A stretch of DNA of 64,000 nucleotides from the NCBI GenBank assembly GCA_963932145.1, contig OZ010577.1:14485889-14549888 (forward strand), in the 5' to 3' direction. This DNA is from Acanthosepion lycidas (Eukaryota; Mollusca; Cephalopoda; Sepiida; Sepiidae). This document shows, one piece after another, positions 1 to 13,370 of this stretch. Each line of letters begins with the position of its first letter. The first letter of the stretch is position 1. Made by a program: the position numbers and the translations under genes. The notes under the pieces were generated by a model. That model had not been told where the DNA came from and did no database searches. It saw nothing but the letters and a program-made list of their open reading frames with translations.

Positions 1-2210
1 CATTTCACTTTATGAACAGGCAAGAGCCTCCTCTAAAACCGGCTTACAATTATTTTTCATTCGAACTCATACAGTGAGCGTAGCATGCAAAGGATACTAT
101 TCATATAACAGGGATTTCCTTGAAAAACTGTGTGGACGCAAAGTGGGTGATCGCTGTATGTTTCTCTCCTGCCGTGCGTTCTATTTACCTTTACATTCTT
201 TCATTTAACTTTATGAACACGCAAGAGCCTCCTCTAAAACCGGCTTACAATTATTTTTCATTCGAACTCATACAGTTAGCGTAGCATGCAAAGGATACTA
301 TTCATATAACAGGGATTTCCTTGAAAAACTGTGTGGACGCAAAATGGGTGATCGCTGTATGTTTCTCTCCTACCGTGCGTTCTATTTATCTTTACATTCT
401 TTCATTTCACTTTATGAACAGGGAAGGGCCTCCTCTAAAACCGGCTTACAATTATTTTTCATTCGAACTCATACAGTGAGCGTAGCATGCAAAGGTTACG
501 ACTCACGTAACAGGGATTTCCTTGAAAAACTCTGTGGACGCAAAGTGGGTGATCGCTGTATGTTTCTCTCCTGCCGTGCGTTCTATTTACCTTTACATTC
601 TTTCATTTAACTTTATGAACAGGCAAGAGCCTCCTCTAAAGCCGGCTTACAATTATTTTTCATTCGAACTCATACAGTGAGCGTAGCATGCAAAGGATAC
701 TATTCATATAACAGGGATTTCCTTGAAAAACTGTGTGGACGCAAAATGGGTGATCGCTGTATGTTTCTCTCCTGCCGTGCGTTCTATTTACCTTTACATT
801 CTTTCATTTCACTATATGAACAGGCAAGAGCCTCCTCTAAAACCGGCTTACAATTATTTTTCATTCGAACTCATACAGTGAGCGTAGCATGCAAAGGTTA
901 GGACTCACGTAACAGGGATTTACTTGAAAAACTGTGTGGACGCAAAGTGGGTGATCGCTGTATGTTTCTCTCCTGCCGTGCGTTCTATTTACCTTTACAT
1001 TCTTTCATTTCACTATATGAACAGGCAAGAGCCTCCTCTAAAACCGGCTTACAATTATTTTTCATTCGAACTCATACACTGAGCGTAGCATGCAAAGGAT
1101 ACTGTTCATATAACAGGGATTTCCTTGAAAAACTGTGTGGACGCAAAGTGGGTGATCGCTGTATGTTTCTCTCCTGCCGTGCGTTCTATTTACCTTTACA
1201 TGCTTTCATTTAACTTTATGAACATGCAAGAGCCTCCTCTAAAACCGGCTTGCAATTATTTTTCATTCGAACTCATACAGTGAGCGTAGCATGCAAAGGT
1301 TACGACTCACGTAACAGGGATTTACTTGAAAAACTGTGTGGACGCAAAGTGGGTGATCGCTGTATGTTTCTCTCCTGCCGTGCGTTCTATTTACCTTTAC
1401 ATTCTTTCATTTCACTTTATGAACAGGCAAGAGCCTCCTCTAAAACCGGCTTACAATTATTTTTCATTCGAACTCATACACTAAGCGTAGCATGCAAAGG
1501 ATACTATTCATATAACAGGGATTTCCTTGAAAAACTGTGTGGGCGCAAAATGGGTGATCGCTGTATGTTTCTCTCCTGCCGTGCGTTCTATTTACCTTTA
1601 CATTCTTTCATTTCACTTTATGAACAGGCAAGGGTCTCCACTAAAAACGGCTTACAATTATTTTTCATTCAAACTCATACAGTGAGCGTAGCATGCAAAG
1701 GTTACGACTCACGTAACATGGATTTACTTGAAAAACTCTGTGGACGCAAAGTGGGTGATCGCTGTATGTTTCTCTCCTGCCGTGCGTTCTATTTACCTTT
1801 ACATTCTTTCATTTCACTTTATGAACAGGCAAGAGGCTCCTCTAAAAGCTGCTTACAATTATTTTTCATTCGAACTCATACAGTGAGCGTAGCATGCAAA
1901 GGTTACGACTCACGTAACAGGGATTTACTTGAAATATGTGTGGACGCAAAGTGGGTGATCGCTGTATGTTTCTCTCCTGCCGTGCGTTCTATTTACCTTT
2001 ACATTCTTTCATTTAACTTTATGAACAGGCAAGGCCCTCCTCTAAAACCGGCTTACAATTATTTTTCATTCGAACTCATACAGTGAGCGTAGCATGCAAA
2101 GGTTACGACTCACGTAACAGGGATTTCCTTGAAAAAATGTGTGGACGCAAAATGGGTGATCGCTGTAGGTTTCTCTCCTGCCGTGCGTTCTATTTACCTT
2201 TACATTCTTT
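1..2210. repeat. HOR A copy 1 (11 monomers, 2210 bp)
   Basis: Sequence from position 1 recurs at 2211 and, after an extra dimer, at 2613. Ten monomers are 201 bp. One is 200 bp, because GAAATATGTGTGG near 1931 replaces GAAAAACTGTGTGG, and this one-base loss is inherited by every A copy. Further markers are GGTTAGGACTC near 897, CTGTTCATATAAC near 1102 and the GGTCTCCACTAAAAACGG monomer near 1632. Confidence 0.9.
677..877 (+). repeat. Representative type B monomer
   Basis: This copy is type B, with GGATACTATTCATATAAC at monomer positions 19-36. It differs from type A by five linked substitutions at positions 21, 25, 27, 31 and 32; the rest of the monomer is close to consensus. These changes remove the right arm of the hairpin and three CpG-bearing or GC bases, making this segment AT-rich. 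About 23 of the first 41 monomers in the window are type B, but only about 15 of the last 88 or so. Confidence 0.88.
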
Positions 2211-2612
2211 CATTTCACTTTATGAACAGGCAAGAGCCTCCTCTAAAACCGGCTTACAATTATTTTTCATTCGAACTCATACAGTGAGCGTAGCATGCAA
2301 AGGATACTATTCATATAACAGGGATTTCCTTGAAAAACTGTGTGGACGCAAAGTGGGTGATCGCTGTATGTTTCTCTCCTGCCGTGCGTTCTATTTACCT
2401 TTACATTCTTTCATTTAACTTTATGAACACGCAAGAGCCTCCTCTAAAACCGGCTTACAATTATTTTTCATTCGAACTCATACAGTTAGCGTAGCATGCA
2501 AAGGATACTATTCATATAACAGGGATTTCCTTGAAAAAATGTGTGGACGCAAAATGGGTGATCGCTGTAGGTTTCTCTCCTGCCGTGCGTTCTATTTACC
2601 TTTACATTCTTT
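2211..2612. repeat. Tandem dimer duplication within HOR A (402 bp)
   Basis: The dimer beginning CATTTCACTT at 2211 is repeated directly at 2613, and the diagnostic GATCGCTGTAGGTTTC occurs at about 2158 and again 402 bp later. Copy 1 therefore spans 13 monomers before copy 2 begins, while the step from copy 2 to copy 3 is only 11. This is a recent local expansion of two monomers. Confidence 0.85.
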
Positions 2613-4822
2613 CATTTCACTTTATGAACAGGCAAGAGCCTCCTCTAAAACCGGCTTACAATTATTTTTCATTCGAACTCATACAGTGAGCGTAGCATGC
2701 AAAGGATACTATTCATATAACAGGGATTTCCTTGAAAAACTGTGTGGACGCAAAGTGGGTGATCGCTGTATGTTTCTCTCCTGCCGTGCGTTCTATTTAC
2801 CTTTACATTCTTTCATTTAACTTTATGAACACGCAAGAGCCTCCTCTAAAACCGGCTTACAATTATTTTTCATTCGAACTCATACAGTTAGCGTAGCATG
2901 CAAAGGATACTATTCATATAACAGGGATTTCCTTGAAAAACTGTGTGGACGCAAAATGGGTGATCGCTGTATGTTTCTCTCCTACCGTGCGTTCTATTTA
3001 TCTTTACATTCTTTCATTTCACTTTATGAACAGGGAAGGGCCTCCTCTAAAACCGGCTTACAATTATTTTTCATTCGAACTCATACAGTGAGCGTAGCAT
3101 GCAAAGGTTACGACTCACGTAACAGGGATTTCCTTGAAAAACTCTGTGGACGCAAAGTGGGTGATCGCTGTATGTTTCTCTCCTGCCGTGCGTTCTATTT
3201 ACCTTTACATTCTTTCATTTAACTTTATGAACAGGCAAGAGCCTCCTCTAAAGCCGGCTTACAATTATTTTTCATTCGAACTCATACAGTGAGCGTAGCA
3301 TGCAAAGGATACTATTCATATAACAGGGATTTCCTTGAAAAACTGTGTGGACGCAAAATGGGTGATCGCTGTATGTTTCTCTCCTGCCGTGCGTTCTATT
3401 TACCTTTACATTCTTTCATTTCACTATATGAACAGGCAAGAGCCTCCTCTAAAACCGGCTTACAATTATTTTTCATTCGAACTCATACAGTGAGCGTAGC
3501 ATGCAAAGGTTAGGACTCACGTAACAGGGATTTACTTGAAAAACTGTGTGGACGCAAAGTGGGTGATCGCTGTATGTTTCTCTCCTGCCGTGCGTTCTAT
3601 TTACCTTTACATTCTTTCATTTCACTATATGAACAGGCAAGAGCCTCCTCTAAAACCGGCTTACAATTATTTTTCATTCGAACTCATACACTGAGCGTAG
3701 CATGCAAAGGATACTGTTCATATAACAGGGATTTCCTTGAAAAACTGTGTGGACGCAAAGTGGGTGATCGCTGTATGTTTCTCTCCTGCCGTGCGTTCTA
3801 TTTACCTTTACATGCTTTCATTTAACTTTATGAACATGCAAGAGCCTCCTCTAAAACCGGCTTGCAATTATTTTTCATTCGAACTCATACAGTGAGCGTA
3901 GCATGCAAAGGTTACGACTCACGTAACAGGGATTTACTTGAAAAACTGTGTGGACGCAAAGTGGGTGATCGCTGTATGTTTCTCTCCTGCCGTGCGTTCT
4001 ATTTACCTTTACATTCTTTCATTTCACTTTATGAACAGGCAAGAGCCTCCTCTAAAACCGGCTTACAATTATTTTTCATTCGAACTCATACACTAAGCGT
4101 AGCATGCAAAGGATACTATTCATATAACAGGGATTTCCTTGAAAAACTGTGTGGGCGCAAAATGGGTGATCGCTGTATGTTTCTCTCCTGCCGTGCGTTC
4201 TATTTACCTTTACATTCTTTCATTTCACTTTATGAACAGGCAAGGGTCTCCACTAAAAACGGCTTACAATTATTTTTCATTCAAACTCATACAGTGAGCG
4301 TAGCATGCAAAGGTTACGACTCACGTAACATGGATTTACTTGAAAAACTCTGTGGACGCAAAGTGGGTGATCGCTGTATGTTTCTCTCCTGCCGTGCGTT
4401 CTATTTACCTTTACATTCTTTCATTTCACTTTATGAACAGGCAAGAGGCTCCTCTAAAAGCTGCTTACAATTATTTTTCATTCGAACTCATACAGTGAGC
4501 GTAGCATGCAAAGGTTACGACTCACGTAACAGGGATTTACTTGAAATATGTGTGGACGCAAAGTGGGTGATCGCTGTATGTTTCTCTCCTGCCGTGCGTT
4601 CTATTTACCTTTACATTCTTTCATTTAACTTTATGAACAGGCAAGGCCCTCCTCTAAAACCGGCTTACAATTATTTTTCATTCGAACTCATACAGTGAGC
4701 GTAGCATGCAAAGGTTACGACTCACGTAACAGGGATTTCCTTGAAAAAATGTGTGGACGCAAAATGGGTGATCGCTGTAGGTTTCTCTCCTGCCGTGCGT
4801 TCTATTTACCTTTACATTCTTT
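2613..4822. repeat. HOR A copy 2 (11 monomers, 2210 bp)
   Basis: This block follows copy 1 at an offset of 2612 bp. Conceptual translations of the open segments at 344-610, 677-901, 947-1213, 1250-2086 and 2083-2418 are identical to those starting at 2956, 3289, 3559, 3862 and 4695. That is roughly 640 codons with no amino-acid difference, including the same single-base deletion. The duplication is therefore very recent, or homogenised by gene conversion. Confidence 0.92.
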
Positions 4823-5590
4823 CATTTCACTTTATGAACAGGCAAGAGCCTCCTCTAAAACCGGCTTACAATTATTTTTCATTCGAACTCATACAGTGAG
4901 CGTAGCATGCAAAGGATACTATTCATATAACAGGGATTTCCTTGAAAAACTGTGTGGACGCAAAGTGGGTGATCGCTGTATGTTTCTCTCCTGCCGTGCG
5001 TTCTATTTACCTTTACATTCTTTCATTTAACTTTATGAACACGCAAGAGCCTCCTCTAAAACCGGCTTACAATTATTTTTCATTCGAACTCATACAGTTA
5101 GCGTAGCATGCAAAGGATACTATTCATATAACAGGGATTTCCTTGAAAAACTGTGTGGACGCAAAATGGGTGATCGCTGTATGTTTCTCTCCTACCGTGC
5201 GTTCTATTTATCTTTACATTCTTTCATTTCACTTTATGAACAGGGAAGGGCCTCCTCTAAAACCGGCTTACAATTATTTTTCATTCGAACTCATACAGTG
5301 AGCGTAGCATGCAAAGGTTACGACTCACGTAACAGGGATTTCCTTGAAAAACTCTGTGGACGCAAAGTGGGTGATCGCTGTATGTTTCTCTCCTGCCGTG
5401 CGTTCTTTTTACCTTTACATTCTTTCATTTAACTTTATGAACAGGCAAGAGCCTCCTCTAAAGCCGGCTTACAATTATTTTTCATTCGAACTCATACAGT
5501 GAGCGTAGCATGCAAAGGATACTATTCATATAACAGGGATTTCCTTGAAAAACTGTGTGGACGCAAAATGGGTGATCGCTGTATGTTTCT
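4823..5590. repeat. HOR A copy 3, partial, grading into HOR B
   Basis: Homology to copies 1 and 2 continues to about 5590, with one visible difference (TTCTTTTTACC for TTCTATTTACC near 5405). After that the order of variant monomers switches to HOR B: TCCTACCGTG with CATTCCACTTTATG near 5590-5640. The junction lies inside a monomer in register, as expected for unequal exchange between misaligned repeats. Confidence 0.8.
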
Positions 5591-8048
5591 CTCCTACCGT
5601 GCGTTCTATTTACCTTTACATTCTTTCATTCCACTTTATGAACAGGCAAGGGCCTCCTCTAAAACCGGCTTACAATTATATTTCATTCGAACTCATACAG
5701 TGAGCGTAGCATGCAAAGGTTACGACTCACGTAACAGGGATTTCCTTGAAAAACTGTGTGGACGCAAAGTGGGTGATAGCTGTATGTTTCTCTCCTGTCG
5801 TGCGTTCTATTTACCTTTACATTCTTTCATTTCACTTTATGAACAGGCAAGGGCCTCCTCTAAAACCGGCTTACAATTATTTTTCATTCGAACTCATACA
5901 GTGAGCGTAGCATGCAAAGGGTACTATTCATATAACAGGGATTTCCTTGAAAAACTGTGTGGACGCAAAATGGGTGATCGCTGTAAGTTTCTCTCCTGCC
6001 GTGCGTTCTATTTACCTTTGCATTCTTTCATTTCACTTTATGAACAGGCAAGAGCCTCCTCTAAAACCGGCTTACAATTATTTTTCATTCGAACTCATAC
6101 AGTGAGCGTAGCATGCAAAGGTTACGACTCACGTAACAGATATTTCCTTGAAAAACTGTGTGGACGCAAAGTGGGTGATCGCTGTATGTTTCTCTCCTGC
6201 CGTGCGTTCTATTTACGTTTACATTCTTTCATTTCACTTTATGAACATGCAAGAGCCCCCTCTATAACCGGCTTACAATTATTTTTCATTCGAACTCATA
6301 CAGTGAGCGTAGCATGCAAAGGTTACGACTCACGTAACAGGGATTTCCTTGAAAAACTGTGTGGACGCAAAGTGGGTGATCGCTGTATGTTTCTCTCCTG
6401 CCGTGAGTTCTATTTACCTTTACATTCTTTCATTTCACTTTATGAACAGGCAAGGGCCTCCTCTAAAACCGGCTTACAATTATTTTTCATTCGAACTCAT
6501 ACACTGAGCGTAGCATGCAAAGGATACTATTAATATAAAAGGGATTTCCTTAAAAAACTGTGTGGACGCAAAATGGGTGATCGCTGTATGTTTCTCTCCT
6601 ACCGTGCGTTCTATTTACCTTTACATTCTTTCATTTCACTTTATGAACAGGCAAGGGTCTCCTCTAAAACCGGCTTACAATTATTTTTCATTCGAACTCA
6701 TACAGTGAGCGTAGCATGCAAAGGATACTATTCATATAACAGGGATTTCCTTGAAATCTGTGTGGACGCAAAGTGGGTGATCGCTGTATGTTTCACTCCT
6801 GCCGTGCGTTCTATTTACCTTTACATTCTTTCATTTAACTTTATGAACAGGCAAGAGCCTCCTCTAAAACCGGCTTACAATTATTTTTCATTCGAACTCA
6901 TACAGTGAGCGTAGCTTGCAAAGGATACTAATCATATAACAGGGATTTCCTTGAAAAACTGTGTGGACGCAAAATGGGTGATCGCTGTATGTTTCTCTCC
7001 TACCGTGCGTTCTATTTGCCTTTACATTCTTTCATTTCACTTTATGAAATGAACAGGCAAGGGCCTCCTCTAAAAGCTGCTTACAATTATTTTTCATTCG
7101 AACTCATACAGTGAGCTTAGCATGCAAAGGTTACGACTCACGTAACAGGGATTTCCTTGAAAATCTGTGTGGACGCAAAATGGGTGATCGCTGTATGTTT
7201 CTCTCCTACCGTGTGTTCTATTTACCTTTACATTCTTTCATTTCACTTTATAACAGGCAAGGGCCTCCTCTAAAACCGGCTTACAATTATTTTTCATTCG
7301 AACTCATACAGTGAGCGTAGCATGCAAAGGATACTATTCATATAACAGGGATTTCCTTGCAAAAATGTGTGGACGCAAAGTGTGTGATCGCTGTATGTTT
7401 CTCTCCTGCCGTGCGTTCTATTTACCTTTACATTCTTTCATTTAACGTTATGAACAGGCAAGAGCCTCCTCTAAAACCGGCTTACAATTATTTTTCATTC
7501 GAACTCATACAGTGAGCGTAGCATGCAAAGGTTACGACTCACGTAACAGGGATTTCCATGAAAAACTGTGTGGACGCAAAATGGGTGATCGCTGTATGTT
7601 TCTCTCCTACCGTGCGTTCTATTTACCTTTACATTCTTTCATTTCACTTTATGAACAGGCAAGGGCCTCCTCTAAAACCTGCTTACAATTATTTTTCATT
7701 CGAACTCATACAGTGAGCGTAGCATGCAAAGGATACTATTCATATAACAGGGATTTCCTTGAAAAACTGTGTGGACGCAAAGTGGGTGATCGCTGTATGT
7801 TTCTCTCCTGCCGTGCGTTCTATTTACCTTTACATTTTTTCATTTCACTTTATGAACAGGCAAGAGCCTCCTCTAAAACCGGCTTACAATTATTTTTCAT
7901 TCGAACACATACACTGAGCGTAGCATGCAAAGGATACTATTCATATAACAGGGATTTCCTTGAAAAACTGTGTGGACGCAAAGTGGGTGATCGCTGTATG
8001 TTTCTCTCCTGCCGTGCGTTCTATTTACCTTTACATTCTTTCATTTAA
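5433..8048. repeat. HOR B copy 1 (13 monomers, 2616 bp)
   Basis: This 13-mer is repeated at an offset of 2616 bp before about 7047 and 2611 bp after it. The step reflects a direct ATGAA duplication at about 7047 (TTTATGAAATGAACAGG) that copy 2 lacks. Markers are CAATTATATTTCATTC, GTGGGTGATAGCTG, CGCTGTAAGTTTC, TTTACGTTTACATTC, a TATTAATATAAAAGG monomer, and a one-base loss in CACTTTATAACAGGC that both copies share. Confidence 0.92.
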
Positions 8049-10659
8049 CTTTATGAACAGGCAAGAGCCTCCTCTAAAGCCGGCTTACAATTATTTTTCA
8101 TTCGAACTCATACAGTGAGCGTAGCATGCAAAGGATACTATTCATATAACAGGGATTTCCTTGAAAAACTGTGTGGACGCAAAATGGGTGATCGCTGTAT
8201 GTTTCTCTCCTACCGTGCGTTCTATTTACCTTTACATTCTTTCATTCCACTTTATGAACAGGCAAGGGCCTCCTCTAAAACCGGCTTACAATTATATTTC
8301 ATTCGAACTCATACAGTGAGCGTAGCATGCAAAGGTTACGACTCACGTAACAGGGATTTCCTTGAAAAACTGTGTGGACGCAAAGTGGGTGATAGCTGTA
8401 TGTTTCTCTCCTGTCGTGCGTTCTATTTACCTTTACATTCTTTCATTTCACTTTATGAACAGGCAAGGGCCTCCTCTAAAACCGGCTTACAATTATTTTT
8501 CATTCGAACTCATACAGTGAGCGTAGCATGCAAAGGGTACTATTCATATAACAGGGATTTCCTTGAAAAACTGTGTGGACGCAAAATGGGTGATCGCTGT
8601 AAGTTTCTCTCCTGCCGTGCGTTCTATTTACCTTTGCATTCTTTCATTTCACTTTATGAACAGGCAAGAGCCTCCTCTAAAACCGGCTTACAATTATTTT
8701 TCATTCGAACTCATACAGTGAGCGTAGCATGCAAAGGTTACGACTCACGTAACAGATATTTCCTTGAAAAACTGTGTGGACGCAAAGTGGGTGATCGCTG
8801 TATGTTTCTCTCCTGCCGTGCGTTCTATTTACGTTTACATTCTTTCATTTCACTTTATGAACATGCAAGAGCCTCCTCTATAACCGGCTTACAATTATTT
8901 TTCATTCGAACTCATACAGTGAGCGTAGCATGCAAAGGTTACGACTCACGTAACAGGGATTTCCTTGAAAAACTGTGTGGACGCAAAGTGGGTGATCGCT
9001 GTATGTTTCTCTCCTGCCGTGAGTTCTATTTACCTTTACATTCTTTCATTTCACTTTATGAACAGGCAAGGGCCTCCTCTAAAACCGGCTTACAATTATT
9101 TTTCATTCGAACTCATACACTGAGCGTAGCATGCAAAGGATACTATTAATATAAAAGGGATTTCCTTAAAAAACTGTGTGGACGCAAAATGGGTGATCGC
9201 TGTATGTTTCTCTCCTACCGTGCGTTCTATTTACCTTTACATTCTTTCATTTCACTTTATGAACAGGCAAGTGTCTCCTCTAAAACCGGCTTACAATTAT
9301 TTTTCATTCGAACTCATACAGTGAGCGTAGCATGCAAAGGATACTATTCATATAACAGGGATTTCCTTGAAATCTGTGTGGACGCAAAGTGGGTGATCGC
9401 TGTATGTTTCACTCCTGCCGTGCGTTCTATTTACCTTTACATTCTTTCATTTAACTTTATGAACAGGCAAGAGCCTCCTCTAAAACCGGCTTACAATTAT
9501 TTTTCATTCGAACTCATACAGTGAGCGTAGCTTGCAAAGGATACTAATCATATAACAGGGATTTCCTTGAAAAACTGTGTGGACGCAAAATGGGTGATCG
9601 CTGTATGTTTCTCTCCTACCGTGCGTTCTATTTGCCTTTACATTCTTTCATTTCACTTTATGAACAGGCAAGGGCCTCCTCTAAAAGCTGCTTACAATTA
9701 TTTTTCATTCGAACTCATACAGTGAGCTTAGCATGCAAAGGTTACGACTCACGTAACAGGGATTTCCTTGAAAATCTGTGTGGACGCAAAATGGGTGATC
9801 GCTGTATGTTTCTCTCCTACCGTGTGTTCTATTTACCTTTACATTCTTTCATTTCACTTTATAACAGGCAAGGGCCTCCTCTAAAACCGGCTTACAATTA
9901 TTTTTCATTCGAACTCATACAGTGAGCGTAGCATGCAAAGGATACTATTCATATAACAGGGATTTCCTTGCAAAAATGTGTGGACGCAAAGTGTGTGATC
10001 GCTGTATGTTTCTCTCCTGCCGTGCGTTCTATTTACCTTTACATTCTTTCATTTAACGTTATGAACAGGCAAGAGCCTCCTCTAAAACCGGCTTACAATT
10101 ATTTTTCATTCGAACTCATACAGTGAGCGTAGCATGCAAAGGTTACGACTCACGTAACAGGGATTTCCATGAAAAACTGTGTGGACGCAAAATGGGTGAT
10201 CGCTGTATGTTTCTCTCCTACCGTGCGTTCTATTTACCTTTACATTCTTTCATTTCACTTTATGAACAGGCAAGGGCCTCCTCTAAAACCTGCTTACAAT
10301 TATTTTTCATTCGAACTCATACAGTGAGCGTAGCATGCAAAGGATACTATTCATATAACAGGGATTTCCTTGAAAAACTGTGTGGACGCAAAGTGGGTGA
10401 TCGCTGTATGTTTCTCTCCTGCCGTGCGTTCTATTTACCTTTACATTCTTTCATTTCACTTTATGAACAGGCAAGAGCCTCCTCTAAAACCGGCTTACAA
10501 TTATTTTTCATTCGAACACATACACTGAGCGTAGCATGCAAAGGATACTATTCATATAACAGGGATTTCCTTGAAAAACTGTGTGGACGCAAAGTGGGTG
10601 ATCGCTGTATGTTTCTCTCCTGCCGTGCGTTCTATTTACCTTTACATTCTTTCATTGAA
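8049..10659. repeat. HOR B copy 2 (13 monomers, 2611 bp)
   Basis: Nearly identical to copy 1. Differences I can see are few: CCTCC for CCCCC near 8873, GTGTCTCC for GGGTCTCC near 9270, CATTCTTTC for CATTTTTTC near 10446, and absence of the ATGAA duplication. At its end CATTTAAC has become CATTGAAC (about 10654). Confidence 0.92.
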
Positions 10660-10899
10660 CTTTATGAACAGGCAAGAGCCTCCTCTAAAACCGGCTTACA
10701 ATTATTTTTCATTCGAACTCATACAGTGAGCGTAGCATGCAAAGGTTACGACTCACGTAACAGGGATTTCCTTGAAAAACTGTGTGGACGCAAAATTGGT
10801 GATCGCTGTATGTTTATCTCCTGCCGTGCGTTCTATTTACCTTTACATTCTTTCATTTCACTTCATGAACAGGCAAGAGCCTCCACTAAAACCGGCTTA

Positions 10900-12467
10900 C
10901 AATTATTTTTCATTCGAACTCATACAGTGAGCGTAGCATGCAAAGGTTAGGACTCACGTAACAGGGATTTACTTGAAAAACTGTGTGGACGCAAAGTGGG
11001 TGATCGCTGTATGTTTCTCTCCTGCCGTGCGTTCTATTTACCTTTACATTCTTTCATTTCACTTTATGAACAGGCAAGAGCCTCCTCTAAAACCGGCTTA
11101 CAATTATTTTTCATTCGAACTCATACACTGAGCGTAGCATGCAAAGGATACTGTTCATATAACAGGGATTTCCTTGAAAAACTGTGTGGACGCAAAGTGG
11201 GTGATCGCTGTATGTTTCTCTCCTGCCGTGCGTTCTATTTACCTTTACATTCTTTCATTTCACTTTATGAACAGGCAAGAGGCTCCTCTAAAAGCTGCTT
11301 ACAATTATTTTTCATTCGAACTCATACAGTGAGCGTAGCATGCAAAGGTTACGACTCACGTAACAGGGATTTACTTGAAATATGTGTGGACGCAAAGTGG
11401 GTGATCGCTGTATGTTTCTCTCCTGCCGTGCGTTCTATTTACCTTTACATTCTTTCATTTAACTTTATGAACAGGCAAGGCCCTCCTCTAAAACCGGCTT
11501 ACAATTATTTTTCATTCGAACTCATACAGTGAGCGTAGCATGCAAAGGTTACGACTCACGTAACAGGGATTTCCTTGAAAAAATGTGTGGACGCAAAATG
11601 GGTGATCGCTGTAGGTTTCTCTCCTGCCGTGCGTTCTATTTACCTTTACATTCTTTCATTTCACTTTATGAACAGGCAAGAGCCTCCTCTAAAACCGGCT
11701 TACAATTATTTTTCATTCGAACTCATACAGTGAGCGTAGCATGCAAAGGATACTATTCATATAACAGGGATTTCCTTGAAAAACTGTGTGGACGCAAAGT
11801 GGGTGATCGCTGTATGTTTCTCTCCTGCCGTGCGTTCTATTTACCTTTACATTCTTTCATTTAACTTTATGAACACGCAAGAGCCTCCTCTAAAACCGGC
11901 TTACAATTATTTTTCATTCGAACTCATACAGTTAGCGTAGCATGCAAAGGATACTATTCATATAACAGGGATTTCCTTGAAAAACTGTGTGGACGCAAAA
12001 TGGGTGATCGCTGTATGTTTCTCTCCTACCGTGCGTTCTATTTATCTTTACATTCTTTCATTTCACTTTATGAACAGGGAAGGGCCTCCTCTAAAACCGG
12101 CTTACAATTATTTTTCATTCGAACTCATACAGTGAGCGTAGCATGCAAAGGTTACGACTCACGTAACAGGGATTTCCTTGAAAAACTCTTTGGACGCAAA
12201 GTGGGTGATCGCTGTATGTTTCTCTCCTGCCGTGCGTTCTATTTACCTTTACATTCTTTCATTTCACTTTATGAACAGGCAAGAGCCTCCTCTAAAACCG
12301 GCTTACAATTATTTTTCATTCGAACTCATACAGTGAGCGTAGCATGCAAAGGATACTATTCATATAACAGGGATTTCCTTGAAAAACTGTGTGGACGCAA
12401 AGTGGGTGATCGCTGTATGTTTCTCTCCTGCCGTGCGTTCTATTTACCTTTACATTCTTTCATTTAA
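10900..12467. repeat. HOR A copy 4, internally deleted
   Basis: GGTTAGGACTC near 10946 matches the A marker near 897 at a shift of 10049 bp. By 11529 the shift to 2083 is only 9446 bp, so three monomers (603 bp) are missing relative to copy 1. The inherited one-base deletion (GAAATATGTGTGG) is still present near 11378. One extra type B monomer is present near 12268-12467 compared with copy 3. Confidence 0.82.
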
Positions 12468-13370
12468 CTTTATGAACAGGCAAGAGCCTCCTCTAAAGCC
12501 GGCTTACAATTATTTTTCATTCGAACTCATACAGTGAGCGTAGCATGCAAAGGATACTATTCATATAACAGGGATTTCCTTGAAAAACTGTGTGGACGCA
12601 AAATGGGTGATCGCTGTATGTTTCTCTCCTACCGTGCGTTCTATTTACCTTTACATTCTTTCATTCCACTTTATGAACAGGCAAGGGCCTCCTCTAAAAC
12701 CGGCTTACAATTATATTTCATTCGAACTCATACAGTGAGCGTAGCATGCAAAGGTTACGACTCACGTAACAGGGATTTCCTTGAAAAACTGTGTGGACGC
12801 AAAGTGGGTGATAGCTGTATGTTTCTCTCCTGTCGTGCGTTCTATTTACCTTTACATTCTTTCATTTCACTTTATGAACAGGCAAGGGCCTCCTCTAAAA
12901 CCGGCTTACAATTATTTTTCATTCGAACTCATACCGTGAGCGTAGCATGCAAAGGGTACTATTCATATAACAGCGATTTCCTTGAAAAACTGTGTGGACG
13001 CAAAATGGGTGATCGCTGTAAGTTTCTCTCCTGCCGTGCGTTCTATTTACCTTTGCATTCTTTCATTTCACTTTATGAACAGGCAAGAGCCTCCTCTAAA
13101 ACCGGCTTACAATTATTTTTCATTCGAACTCATACAGTGAGCGTAGCATGCAAAGGTTACGACTCACGTAACAGATATTTCCTTGAAAAACTGTGTGGAC
13201 GCAAAGTGGGTGATCGCTGTATGTTTCTCTCCTGCCGTGCGTTCTATTTACGTTTACATTCTTTCATTTCACTTTATGAACATGCAAGAGCCTCCTCTAT
13301 AACCGGCTTACAATTATTTTTCATTCGAACTCATACAGTGAGCGTAGCATGCAAAGGTTACGACTCACGT
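12468..13370. repeat. HOR B copy 3, partial
   Basis: This stretch matches 5433-6335 at a shift of exactly 7035 bp (35 monomers), carrying the CAATTATATTTCATTC, GATAGCTG, CGCTGTAAGTTTC, TTTACGTTTAC and CTCTATAACCGG markers in the same order. Homology ends near the AATAGGGATTTCC variant at about 13371. The A-to-B junction seen near 5433 is therefore reproduced here. Confidence 0.82.
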
